The notes below the pieces were generated by a model. The model was given only the letters and a program-made list of their open reading frames with translations, was not told the DNA's origin and did not search any database. Made by a program: the position numbers and the translations under genes. 17,413 nt of DNA from Phototrophicales bacterium (lineage in GTDB: Bacteria > Chloroflexota > Anaerolineae > Aggregatilineales > Phototrophicaceae): contig PGTJ01000016.1 of assembly GCA_002794515.1 (NCBI GenBank), positions 1 to 17,413 of the forward strand, read 5' to 3'. The first letter of the stretch is position 1; each line of letters opens with the position of its first letter. Shown here piece after piece: positions 7,797 to 14,756 of the stretch.

Positions 7797-10264
7797 CGTC
7801 CTATATCCAACCGAATGACATTATCAGGTTGTGGAACGCCATCTATCATCACCGATAGGCGTTCTAATGTGGGAAATGTGTACATCCCAATCAACAAATA
7901 GGTGTTTTCATCAATGGGCGAATCGAGTGATAAAACATGTTCTGTCATCACTGTCTCGCCCATATCCCATATCATGGTCGGATATTGCCCGTTCATCGGG
8001 CGTGTATCGGTCTGACCAATACGCCTATCACCTGAAAAAACTTGGATAAATAATGTCGCATCCATATCTGGGCGATGTGCAACCGCTTGCCAATATAGAT
8101 TAAGGGCAATTTGGTCATCTTGTGTATTTTGAATGGTCAATCCATTCAGACCGATTTGTTCACCTAAAATCGCGTTTATCGGGATAGCATTTTCGGGCAT
8201 GGTCATCGGCGGATGTGGGACTTTTATCCAACCGATAGTCGCCAATGTATCCAACGGATGTCCCCATAAACTGGTCGCGTTCAGGTGTGTTCGTGTTTTT
8301 GCATCATATATCCCTGCCACCAGTCGATATGCCCCAAATGGCAGATTTTCGGTTAATATCAGCCGATATTCCATGAATGGCGATATATTTTCATCCCAAA
8401 TCATGTTGGGATATAGATAAGCGAGGCTGATATCGGCGGCGGAGGCTTTGCTATCGGCATCTTGTGTATGCAGTTGTAAAACAGTGAAATACCGTTGGTC
8501 GAGTTCATCTCCATGCCAACGCAAAAAATAAGTCAATATTTCGCCAGCAACCCCTTGTATTGTCTCTGCACCACGCCATTCATCAATATAAACTGCACCA
8601 TCGGCAAAATTGGCTAAAGGGGTTTGTGATGTCTGATGATTGGTATCAAACTGCAAGATAAAATCATCAGACAAAACAGTGTTATATCCCATAAAATTGA
8701 GATAATTCCCGCGCCCGCGTGTTAATCGTTCGCCATTTTCAGCTATCGATAATAACTGTCGATGACTTTCGACAGAGAGTGGTGGCAATAATGAGATAGT
8801 GTCGCCATCAACAAGCGCATATAGGCGGGTATCTCGGCGCAAGTCATCCGTCTCGATTTGCCACGGCAGAAATAAACGGGTGTTGGTGGGCAATGAGAAA
8901 GCATCGTCAGCAGTTTGTAGATTGGGAATGTGGTTAATCGTCCATGCACGAATGGTCGGCAAATTGAGTTCATCAATGGGCATGAGTACGGGTTGATTTT
9001 GGCGCATCAACCAACGGGCAACATCGCGTCTATCTTGCCGAAAATACCATTCACCTACGGTGAGCGCATCGACATAAACCCGTGTAAGTGGTGGGTTTAA
9101 CCAATATTCTGCATAAATCTGATTTGCATATCGTGTGTTAATCCCCAAGAAGCCTATGCCTAAAATCAACCATACGAGGCGATATTGGGGCGATAAAAAT
9201 CGTTCAATCAACCATAATGTGAGTATTGCACCTAGTCCGATGATGAATGGAAATGCGCCGAACATGCCAATAGCCCGAATGCCATGTATCGGCTCATTGG
9301 TGAGCAGGGGGGGCAATGCACCAAGTACCAAAAATGTGATGATGGCGATGGTCGTTGGTTGTTTTATCCGCGCCAATAATGCGCCTAATCCTAAGATAAA
9401 AAACGGTTGGAAGAACAACAAAATCATCGGTTGAGAGGCGGTGTTATATTGTGGGTTTGGATCACCTGCAATCAGCAAATGCTCCCATGTGAGTGATATA
9501 GCACGTTCAAGTGTCAAGCCCGCCCCGCGCACCTCACCTGCGCGGTCTAAAATAAGACCAGAATTGGTGAGCAAGGTTATGCTCCATGGCGCGGTCAAAA
9601 TGGCGACCATCATCCCCATCAACATAAGCGGTAGCAACCATTCGCGCCATGTATTGGCATAAAATAAGACAAACCATAAGCCGACAGGGGCTAATACCGC
9701 AGGAAGAACCAAACCCGCAGTATAAAAATAAATTGTGCCAGATAACGCAATACCCGCGAAAATTGCATCACGCCGTTGCTTTGTATGCTGAAACCGTGCG
9801 AATGCACCGATGAATAATGCCATGAATAAGATTTGTGGCACACCGCGCTCTATGGCACGGGATAAGGTGATAAATCCGAGCGAGGTCATCAATGCGCCAC
9901 TGGCAATAAGCCCCCCAAAGTATTGATGAGAGGATGGACGGTCATACAAAACTTGTAATGTTGCCCAATAAACGGTGGCAATGGTCAATAAGCTCAACAA
10001 GATGGGTGTTAAACGAACAACAAATGGGTCGCCACCAAAGAAGCGCGTAGTCGTGCTGAGGATGAGCTGAAATCCGGGTTCTGGTCTGCCATGTTCAAAC
10101 CAAGTGAACTTGCCACCCCGTGCCACATTGAAGGTGTCTATCAGATAAATCGCTTCATCATTGCTGATTCCCGGTGGCGACTCGGTGAGATTATCAATCC
10201 GCAACCAAAATGCCATGAGCAACATCAAAGCTAAACATAAGGTTGTGATAAGGCGTGACATCAT
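7793..10264 (-). CDS. GT-C (GT39/ArnT-like) membrane glycosyltransferase with long extracytoplasmic tail
   Basis: 823 residues. The N-terminal half (about 1-395) holds many hydrophobic helices. After the first helix comes PPGISNDEAIYL with the Asp36-Glu37 pair expected in the first outer loop of GT-C enzymes of the dolichyl-phosphate-mannose transferase / ArnT type, which transfer a sugar from a lipid carrier to an acceptor outside the membrane. Further helices alternate with short loops to about residue 395 (e.g. the LTNEPIHGIRAIGMFGAFPFIIGLG region). Residues about 400-823 are soluble and beta-rich, without a recognised catalytic motif, and probably lie outside the cell. The gene directly abuts the upstream peptidase gene (stop at 10265) and is last in the six-gene operon. 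Two ATG codons, 10264 and 10261, are possible starts; AGGAAGG lies 12 bases before the first. Acceptor and donor are unknown; glycosylation of a surface protein or polymer is inference. Confidence 0.82.
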   Translation of the reverse strand: MMSRLITTLCLALMLLMAFWLRIDNLTESPPGISNDEAIYLIDTFNVARGGKFTWFEHGRPEPGFQLILSTTTRFFGGDPFVVRLTPILLSLLTIATVYWATLQVLYDRPSSHQYFGGLIASGALMTSLGFITLSRAIERGVPQILFMALFIGAFARFQHTKQRRDAIFAGIALSGTIYFYTAGLVLPAVLAPVGLWFVLFYANTWREWLLPLMLMGMMVAILTAPWSITLLTNSGLILDRAGEVRGAGLTLERAISLTWEHLLIAGDPNPQYNTASQPMILLFFQPFFILGLGALLARIKQPTTIAIITFLVLGALPPLLTNEPIHGIRAIGMFGAFPFIIGLGAILTLWLIERFLSPQYRLVWLILGIGFLGINTRYANQIYAEYWLNPPLTRVYVDALTVGEWYFRQDRRDVARWLMRQNQPVLMPIDELNLPTIRAWTINHIPNLQTADDAFSLPTNTRLFLPWQIETDDLRRDTRLYALVDGDTISLLPPLSVESHRQLLSIAENGERLTRGRGNYLNFMGYNTVLSDDFILQFDTNHQTSQTPLANFADGAVYIDEWRGAETIQGVAGEILTYFLRWHGDELDQRYFTVLQLHTQDADSKASAADISLAYLYPNMIWDENISPFMEYRLILTENLPFGAYRLVAGIYDAKTRTHLNATSLWGHPLDTLATIGWIKVPHPPMTMPENAIPINAILGEQIGLNGLTIQNTQDDQIALNLYWQAVAHRPDMDATLFIQVFSGDRRIGQTDTRPMNGQYPTMIWDMGETVMTEHVLSLDSPIDENTYLLIGMYTFPTLERLSVMIDGVPQPDNVIRLDIGR

Positions 10265-11188
10265 TTATAACAACGACCTTCCTAGCAATGGCGCGAGTTG
10301 GATGCGGAAAAAGAGCAAAATAATCGTCCCTGCCACGATATAAGGTCCGTAGGGGATAGCCGTGAAGGCGCTGTATTTATTCCGTGATATCGCTTTGATG
10401 AGCAAAAAGATGACCGCGCCGAATGCACCCAAAAATACCGTCAGGAACATAGCAAAAATTAACGATTGCCACCCTAAAATGAAACCACTGAGCATAGACA
10501 TCATGACATCGCCATAACCGAATGCCACCTCATTGATTTTTTCGCCACGTAGTATTCCCATGATATAGGTGAACAAAAACCCGCCGTTATAGAGGATGAA
10601 GAACACACCAAAGCCCAATGCACCGCCGACTAGGGCATCTATAAAACTGGGAGGGAAACCTGTTAGGATGCTATCGGCTAAGGCGACAAGCGACGAAGGG
10701 ATGATAACCACAAATAAAATCAATTTATGTTCAATATCAATCACCACAATTGTGGCAAAGATAAGCATGTAAATCAGCCAAAATATGCCTTGTAAGAGGT
10801 CTACATCACGGATTTTGGGGTCGGTATTCATCAAATAAATGCCGTATAGTGCCACCCACATCAAAAATATGGTGAATAGTTCAGTAATCGGATAGCGCCA
10901 GCCTAGTTTAACATCACCCGATGAAGATAATCGCTTATTGAATAAAAATGCGAGTATCCCCGACCACGCAATGAGTGGACGTTTTTCGTCATCTTGATAC
11001 ACAAATTCAGCCGTGACATCTTCGCCCGCCTCATTGAGGATAGGCACATGTACCGCTCGTTTTTTAGAATCGGGGACATAACGCGGGGTACGGATAGCAC
11101 GGCGCAACGGCAAGTCATCTGCCAGCACATTCACAATTATCCCCGCTATCCACCCGATGAAAATAGCGAATACCGTCTCCAGTAGCAT
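10265..11188 (-). CDS. A24-family prepilin peptidase homologue, divergent
   Basis: 307 residues with about eight hydrophobic helices. Support for the A24 (GxGD aspartyl protease) family: an N-terminal helix ending NVLADDLP, RYPITEL (98-104) as in the family RYPxxE block, first catalytic aspartate Asp151 in VVIDIEHKLI, second Asp227 in FGYGDVMMSMLSGFILGW, and IPYGPYIVAG (278-287) near the end. Members cut the leader from type IV pilin-like precursors at the inner membrane face. Two oddities: the zinc-binding cysteines of classical PilD are absent, and a charged insert (about 28-95) fills that loop; the usual Lys after GxGDxK is Met. No pilin or pilus gene is visible in the window. ATG 11188 has AGGAG 6 bases upstream. 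It lies 9 bases after the JAMM gene. Proteolytic activity seems likely; the substrate is unknown. Confidence 0.85.
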   Translation of the reverse strand: MLLETVFAIFIGWIAGIIVNVLADDLPLRRAIRTPRYVPDSKKRAVHVPILNEAGEDVTAEFVYQDDEKRPLIAWSGILAFLFNKRLSSSGDVKLGWRYPITELFTIFLMWVALYGIYLMNTDPKIRDVDLLQGIFWLIYMLIFATIVVIDIEHKLILFVVIIPSSLVALADSILTGFPPSFIDALVGGALGFGVFFILYNGGFLFTYIMGILRGEKINEVAFGYGDVMMSMLSGFILGWQSLIFAMFLTVFLGAFGAVIFLLIKAISRNKYSAFTAIPYGPYIVAGTIILLFFRIQLAPLLGRSLL

Positions 11189-11197
11189 AACAATCTC

Positions 11198-11737
11198 CTA
11201 TGGCAATTTAGGCGCAGGTGGTAATAAAGTCAAAGCAATGATCAACAGCAAAATGAGTGATATACCAATACTCCATAAAAAAGCGATGCGTTGCGCCGAT
11301 GTCGTTGGAGGAGCTGGCAATATTGGCGCAGCATCACCAATCACCCATTCAATCGGGTCTACTTGTCCATGATGGATCAGCCATGCTTTGATATGCACCT
11401 GATGATGCGAAATGCTCAACACAACATGTGGTAATTGTAATCCATTATCTAATTCACGCACATCCGTTGGTGATGGAATTGCGGGTGCATCTGGATGGGA
11501 ATGATAAAATCCGATTAGGGATAACCCCTCTGCACGAATTTGAGGTAGGTGGATGTTCAAATCTTGTGTTGAGATGAGAAAGCCTCGTTGTGTATCTGGG
11601 GCATGATTTTCGGTTGGGATGACACGCAAAATGTGTTCACCGCGCCCAACCAACAATCCACATACCTCGTGTGGATACCCCGTTTTGGCATGATGAATAA
11701 GTTCTGATTGTAACAGATGCGAGATAATCAGTCGCAT
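11198..11737 (-). CDS. JAMM/MPN+ metallopeptidase with a C-terminal membrane anchor
   Basis: 179 residues. The MPN+ (JAMM, M67-type) zinc motif is complete: Glu24 in HEVCGLLVG, then HSHP with His79 and His81, and exactly ten residues later Asp92, with Ser89 in IPSPTD. These groups bind zinc and activate water for isopeptide or peptide hydrolysis. Bacterial relatives often remove residues from ubiquitin-like sulfur carriers. Unlike most short bacterial relatives, this one has a proline-rich linker (140-146) and one C-terminal hydrophobic helix (about 151-172), so the catalytic domain is probably anchored on the cytoplasmic side. The start ATG overlaps the TAA of the upstream gene by one base, indicating translational coupling. 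No ThiS/MoaD-like partner with a Gly-Gly end is visible in the window. The domain call is sure; substrate and the membrane role are open. Confidence 0.9.
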   Translation of the reverse strand: MRLIISHLLQSELIHHAKTGYPHEVCGLLVGRGEHILRVIPTENHAPDTQRGFLISTQDLNIHLPQIRAEGLSLIGFYHSHPDAPAIPSPTDVRELDNGLQLPHVVLSISHHQVHIKAWLIHHGQVDPIEWVIGDAAPILPAPPTTSAQRIAFLWSIGISLILLLIIALTLLPPAPKLP

Positions 11738-12096
11738 TATTCGCCTTCGTTAGGTATGGTAAAGACAATACTCTGGCGATCTTGGGTTGGGTTGCGTGTT
11801 TCGTAAAATAGTTCCACTGCCAATTCATACTCACCCGCAGGATCGCTGGGTGTGCGAATATGGATTGTAAATTCCATATTCGCGTGCATGGTCTCTATGA
11901 CACTGAGTTCATTGATGATAAATCCATCCCGATTATACACCACCAGCAATAAATTTGGACGTTCCTGAAACGGTGTAACCTTCACTTCAACCCAAACACG
12001 ACGGCGGTCTGGATAGGGGATGGCTTGCAAGCCGATAATCCGAATTTTATGCTTTGGTTGTGGCACTTGGTTCGGGTCTACAAATTCGATATTCAT
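11737..12096 (-). CDS. Small beta-rich protein, unknown function
   Basis: 119 residues. I do not recognise a family. There are no signal peptide, membrane helix, cysteines or enzyme motif. Alternating hydrophobic strands (KIRIIGLQAI, RVWVEVKVTPF, NLLLVVYN, MEFTIHIRTP, GEYELAVELFYE) suggest an Ig-like or Fn3-like beta sandwich, which would be cytoplasmic if the lack of a signal is real. The PAGEYELAVELFYE stretch resembles the end of many extracellular beta domains. The C-terminus is PNEGE, not Gly-Gly, so it is unlikely to be a ubiquitin-like JAMM substrate. It sits 15 bases after the ACT gene and its stop is fused to the JAMM start (TAATG), so equal expression with the JAMM protein is likely; it may be its partner or regulator (inference). 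Confidence 0.75.
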   Translation of the reverse strand: MNIEFVDPNQVPQPKHKIRIIGLQAIPYPDRRRVWVEVKVTPFQERPNLLLVVYNRDGFIINELSVIETMHANMEFTIHIRTPSDPAGEYELAVELFYETRNPTQDRQSIVFTIPNEGE

Positions 12097-12111
12097 CTGA
12101 TATTCCCTTTT

Positions 12112-12531
12112 TTATGGCGATTTCAAACCAGATAATATACCCCATGCTTTGTCAAAATCCGCTTTTTTGACCAGCAGGTGGTCACGGCTAAAGGCGGCAA
12201 AGGGCAAAATGCTGATATTTGCATCAGCTAAAAGGCGACTGATACCTGCCATAAATCCAACCACCGAAAAATCGAGGACAATATCCAATGTGATGAGTCG
12301 ATACGCATCTGGGCTTTTTTGGACATCGTATAACCGTTTAGCAAAATCATCCATCACATCTACTGGGATGACCAGCGTCACTTCATCTTTATCGACAATG
12401 ATTGCGCCGAATGGGTCGCCAATTTGCGCCAAAATACCCGCGGCAACTGTGATGCCTGTCGGCGGAAACTTGAGCAACACATAATCTGCCTCGTCGGTAT
12501 ATAAATTCATTTGCTTGAATAAATCGTTCAT
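12112..12531 (-). CDS. ACT-domain protein of the CASTOR-like (ACT_7) type
   Basis: 139 residues. The C-terminal half, LDFSVVGFMAGISRLLADANISILPFAAFSRDHLLVKKADFDKA, matches the pattern of the ACT_7/CASTOR-type domain: DFS, a helix after VGxxAxxxxxLAxAxIxI, a strand, then xDxxLVKxxDxxxA. The N-terminal half (ADYVLLKFPPTGITV to VTLVIPVD) fits a second, more divergent ACT-like unit, as in tandem ACT proteins. Such folds bind amino acids and change the activity of partners. There is no attached enzyme domain, so it should act on another protein. It follows the SerK-like gene by 6 bases with GAGG just before ATG 12531, which suits coupled translation. Binding of serine or a related amino acid is a reasonable inference from that neighbour, not something the sequence shows. 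Confidence 0.82.
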   Translation of the reverse strand: MNDLFKQMNLYTDEADYVLLKFPPTGITVAAGILAQIGDPFGAIIVDKDEVTLVIPVDVMDDFAKRLYDVQKSPDAYRLITLDIVLDFSVVGFMAGISRLLADANISILPFAAFSRDHLLVKKADFDKAWGILSGLKSP

Positions 12532-12537
12532 TTATCC

Positions 12538-13359
12538 TCATTCGTCAAATTGATAGGTGGTCTCGGCATAATAACGCACTTTACGATTAGCAAGGCGCAT
12601 TTGTATCCATGCTTGTAAATCGGCATTTTTTTCATCAATCGTCTTTGAATGATCTAACAATGCCTCTATCGGATAATTCACCAACAACGCACGTCCATGA
12701 ATGATATGTCGGCTAATCCCAGGTGGTAAAAATGCTTTATATTTGGCGGCAGACATAATATCATCAGGTGTATAGGTCGGGAACAAGACCAGCGCAATGG
12801 CATGAGGATACAAACGCCAAATTTCTTCGGGTGATGCGCTGACAGTGCGATGGAGTTTGGCATTTTGTTGATAAATCCGTACGAATTGGCGCAATAACGC
12901 ATTACGTTCATACGTGGTTGCCACATCTGCCGATAAAATGATTTTTTGACCATCGCGCATATACAGTGTCGCTAATGGATTGGGAATATCTTCTTGAATG
13001 ATGCTCACATCTTGTAATGCCCGAACTGCATCTAAAAATGGTTCGATTTGCCAATCGCTGACCACATGATGCCAGGTCATCAAATCGACAAATGGGCTAT
13101 CATAATCTACCACTTGCACTAAAATGCACGGGAAATTCAGCGCACCAAACGAATGACAACGATTTGCGCCATCTAAAATCACATATTGATCGGTATTATC
13201 AATCTGTGCCACAATAGGCGGGTTGGTGATCACACTGGCTTTACGGATGGCTTCAATCAATGGGATCGACCGTTGTGAGTCGTGTTCTTCATGGGGCAAA
13301 ACCGATTCGGTTGGGACGATACGTAAATCGGGTGGAGGGGCATTCAGGTGTGTGGTCAT
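12538..13359 (-). CDS. SerK/SbnI-like protein with ParB/sulfiredoxin-fold domain
   Basis: 273 residues. The N-terminal domain (about 10-100) shows the SerK/SbnI layout: LPHEEHDSQR (21-30) with Glu24/Glu25, an ExIRKxxxITNPPIV segment, VILDGANRCHSFGAL (60-74) and a VVDYDSP turn. In archaeal SerK the equivalent region holds a catalytic glutamate and a DGHHR-type nucleotide site, and the enzyme phosphorylates free serine using ADP; SbnI makes O-phosphoserine for a siderophore. Here DGHHR reads DGANR, losing both histidines, so activity is uncertain. Residues about 100-273 hold no motif I recognise. No helix-turn-helix was seen, so a ParB segregation role is unlikely. ATG 13359 has AAGG 9 bases upstream. 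It is first in the six-gene operon and divergent from the Nudix gene. Alternative: a non-catalytic ParB-fold sensor. Confidence 0.65.
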   Translation of the reverse strand: MTTHLNAPPPDLRIVPTESVLPHEEHDSQRSIPLIEAIRKASVITNPPIVAQIDNTDQYVILDGANRCHSFGALNFPCILVQVVDYDSPFVDLMTWHHVVSDWQIEPFLDAVRALQDVSIIQEDIPNPLATLYMRDGQKIILSADVATTYERNALLRQFVRIYQQNAKLHRTVSASPEEIWRLYPHAIALVLFPTYTPDDIMSAAKYKAFLPPGISRHIIHGRALLVNYPIEALLDHSKTIDEKNADLQAWIQMRLANRKVRYYAETTYQFDE

Positions 13360-13364
13360 GTGTT

Positions 13365-13393
13365 TTAACCTTGTGTCTATAAAAAGTTATAAT
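13365..13393 (+). promoter_or_regulatory. Candidate promoter for the Nudix-MoxR operon
   Basis: TTAACC (13365-13370; 4 of 6 matches) is followed by a 17-base spacer and a perfect TATAAT (13388-13393), with a transcript start expected near 13400. The -10 is the left end of the 12-9-12 inverted repeat. In the opposite direction the right arm also gives TATAAT (13420-13415), with TTGCAC at 13445-13440, but the 19-base spacer is less good. Confidence 0.45.
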
Positions 13394-13420
13394 TATGATG
13401 GATAGGGTATCATAATTATA
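13388..13420. promoter_or_regulatory. Perfect 12-9-12 inverted repeat, likely operator of both divergent operons
   Basis: The arms TATAATTATGAT (13388-13399) and ATCATAATTATA (13409-13420) are exact reverse complements, separated by GGATAGGGT. The element fills nearly half of the 76 bases between the SerK-like and Nudix start codons. Each arm contains the smaller palindrome ATAATTAT, with centres 23 bases apart, so it could be one long site or two dimer sites. No U-tract follows, so it is not a terminator. The binding protein is unknown. Confidence 0.65.
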
Positions 13421-13435
13421 CGGGATAGTGAAGCG

Positions 13436-13951
13436 ATGAGTGCAAAAGAACAAGGAGCAGATGCAACACAAAATCGGTGGCTGGTTATACCCCGTACCTT
13501 GTGTTTTGTGGTGAATGGTGATGATGTTCTGCTGATGAAACGCGCCCCAACACGTCGCATCTTCCCGAATCGTTACAATGGGGTCGGTGGTCATCTTGAA
13601 CGCGATGAAACCCCTGAAGAAGGAGCAAAGCGTGAAATCCTCGAAGAGACGGGTTTACATGTCTCTGATATTCGCCTATGTGGAGTTCACAACATTGATG
13701 CAGGCGAGCAAACAGGCATTCTGTTATTTGTGTTCATCGCCTATAGCACAGAGCGCCATGTTATTGGGGATGAGCGTGAAGGCACGCTTCATTGGATACC
13801 CAAAACGGATATTCAATCACTCGATTTAGTCGAAGATTTACCTCAAATTTTGCCTCATGTACTTAATATGCCCCAAAACGCGCATCCGTATTATGCCCAC
13901 ATCAGTTATGATGACCGCGACCGCATTCAAATTCGCCTATCACAACCCTAA
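13436..13951 (+). CDS. Nudix hydrolase
   Basis: 171 residues. The full Nudix box runs from Gly52 to Leu74: G-HLERD-E-TPEEGAK-REILEETGL, with the metal-binding REILEE core intact. An N-terminal strand and RAPTRRIFPNRYNGVGGH precede it, as in MutT-type or isopentenyl-diphosphate-isomerase-like members. Nudix enzymes hydrolyse a diphosphate linked to another group, often damaged nucleotides or nucleotide sugars; the substrate cannot be told here. There is no DNA-binding domain, so it is not an NrtR-type regulator. ATG 13436 is the first gene of the plus-strand operon and is divergent from the SerK-like gene, with the inverted repeat between them. The Shine-Dalgarno sequence is weak (GTGAAG). Confidence 0.95.
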   Translation: MSAKEQGADATQNRWLVIPRTLCFVVNGDDVLLMKRAPTRRIFPNRYNGVGGHLERDETPEEGAKREILEETGLHVSDIRLCGVHNIDAGEQTGILLFVFIAYSTERHVIGDEREGTLHWIPKTDIQSLDLVEDLPQILPHVLNMPQNAHPYYAHISYDDRDRIQIRLSQP

Positions 13952-13961
13952 GAGATGATTG

Positions 13962-14402
13962 ATGACCGATAATTTAACACCACAATCGCCACCCCCTTCA
14001 GTTGAATATATCTTCATAGAACGCAAGCGCAATCCATTACGCCGATTGGGTTGCACCATTATGCTCATCTTATGGTTTATATTTTTGCTACTGCCACTGT
14101 TTTTATTTGTGCTGGCGGTGCAACAAGAAATCACCATTGCCCACCCAGGTGATATCCCAGAAAGTTACCAACATCCATTATTTCAGGTACAATTAATCAT
14201 GGAGAAAGATTATCGCGGTTTGCGAATTGTCAATACGACCTTGCATAATAGCACAGAGACCAACATCTGCGTTCAAACCAATGTGCGTTATATATTATGG
14301 GAGGGACAAGGCGACCCCGCCACGATTTGTCGGTGTTATGAACGCGATAATGCCAAAGCGAATTGGATGTTATTGGAACAGACATTAGAAGCCTGTCGGT
14401 AG
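13962..14402 (+). CDS. Single-helix membrane protein, unknown function
   Basis: 146 residues; no family recognised. A proline-rich N-terminus and basic ERKRNPLRR precede one strong hydrophobic helix at about 31-53. Residues 54-146 should lie outside the cell by the positive-inside rule. That part has a cluster of cysteines near the end (NICVQ, TICRCYE, LEACR) that could form two disulfides. The start is ATG 13962; a TTG at 13959 directly before it is a less likely alternative. It lies 10 bases after the Nudix gene and 11 before the next small membrane protein. Its place ahead of moxR suggests a membrane component of the MoxR cluster, which is inference. Confidence 0.75.
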   Translation: MTDNLTPQSPPPSVEYIFIERKRNPLRRLGCTIMLILWFIFLLLPLFLFVLAVQQEITIAHPGDIPESYQHPLFQVQLIMEKDYRGLRIVNTTLHNSTETNICVQTNVRYILWEGQGDPATICRCYERDNAKANWMLLEQTLEACR

Positions 14403-14413
14403 GGTGTGGTGAT

Positions 14414-14737
14414 ATGAATATCGGCGAATTGTTACAAAATGCGAATGTCCCAATCGTGGTGTTGATTTGTGGTGGCATGTGCCTACTCAGCCTTGTTTTG
14501 GTGATTGTATTGCCTATCATCACAGGCACATTACAAATTTTTGGCAGTATTATTGATATTTTCACAGGCATCATCGGCGCACTCACCGGTATTTTGAGCG
14601 CGGGACCCGTGGCATGGTGTGGATGTTTGTTTTTTCTCATTGTGTTAGCGATGTGTGGCGGGATTGCGCTGATTGTGGCAAATATTTTATCGACCTGTGG
14701 CACACCCAACCAAGTATTATTTTGTCGGCTATTTTGA
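14414..14737 (+). CDS. Small multi-helix membrane protein, unknown function
   Basis: 107 residues, almost wholly hydrophobic: helices at about 13-36 and 67-92, with a glycine- and isoleucine-rich stretch between (38-62) that may be a third. There are six cysteines (19, 23, 69, 71, 81, 95 and a last one near the end make seven by my count), unusual for so small a protein. The start is ATG 14414: an in-frame ATG at 14363 would add 17 polar residues and overlap the previous gene by 40 bases, so I prefer the internal start, which follows a G-rich stretch (GGGTGTGGTGAT). It lies 19 bases before moxR. No homologue is recognised; it may work with the preceding membrane protein. Confidence 0.65.
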   Translation: MNIGELLQNANVPIVVLICGGMCLLSLVLVIVLPIITGTLQIFGSIIDIFTGIIGALTGILSAGPVAWCGCLFFLIVLAMCGGIALIVANILSTCGTPNQVLFCRLF

Positions 14738-14756
14738 AGGGTGATGAAGGGGATTG

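Noticed and set aside
8630..8673. An 11-base inverted repeat (TGTCTGATGAT / ATCATCAGACA, 22-base spacer) inside the glycosyltransferase gene
   Set aside because: A match of this size within 50 bases is not surprising in 17 kb, and it lies within coding sequence without a regulatory context.
12538..13359. Chromosome-partition ParB
   Set aside because: The ParB-like fold is present, but there is no helix-turn-helix, no ParA neighbour and no parS-like site; the PHEEHD block fits SerK/SbnI better.
14363..14413. An upstream ATG start for the small membrane protein
   Set aside because: It would overlap the previous gene by 40 bases and add a polar segment that is a frame-shifted copy of that gene's coding sequence. 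ATG 14414 fits the spacing.
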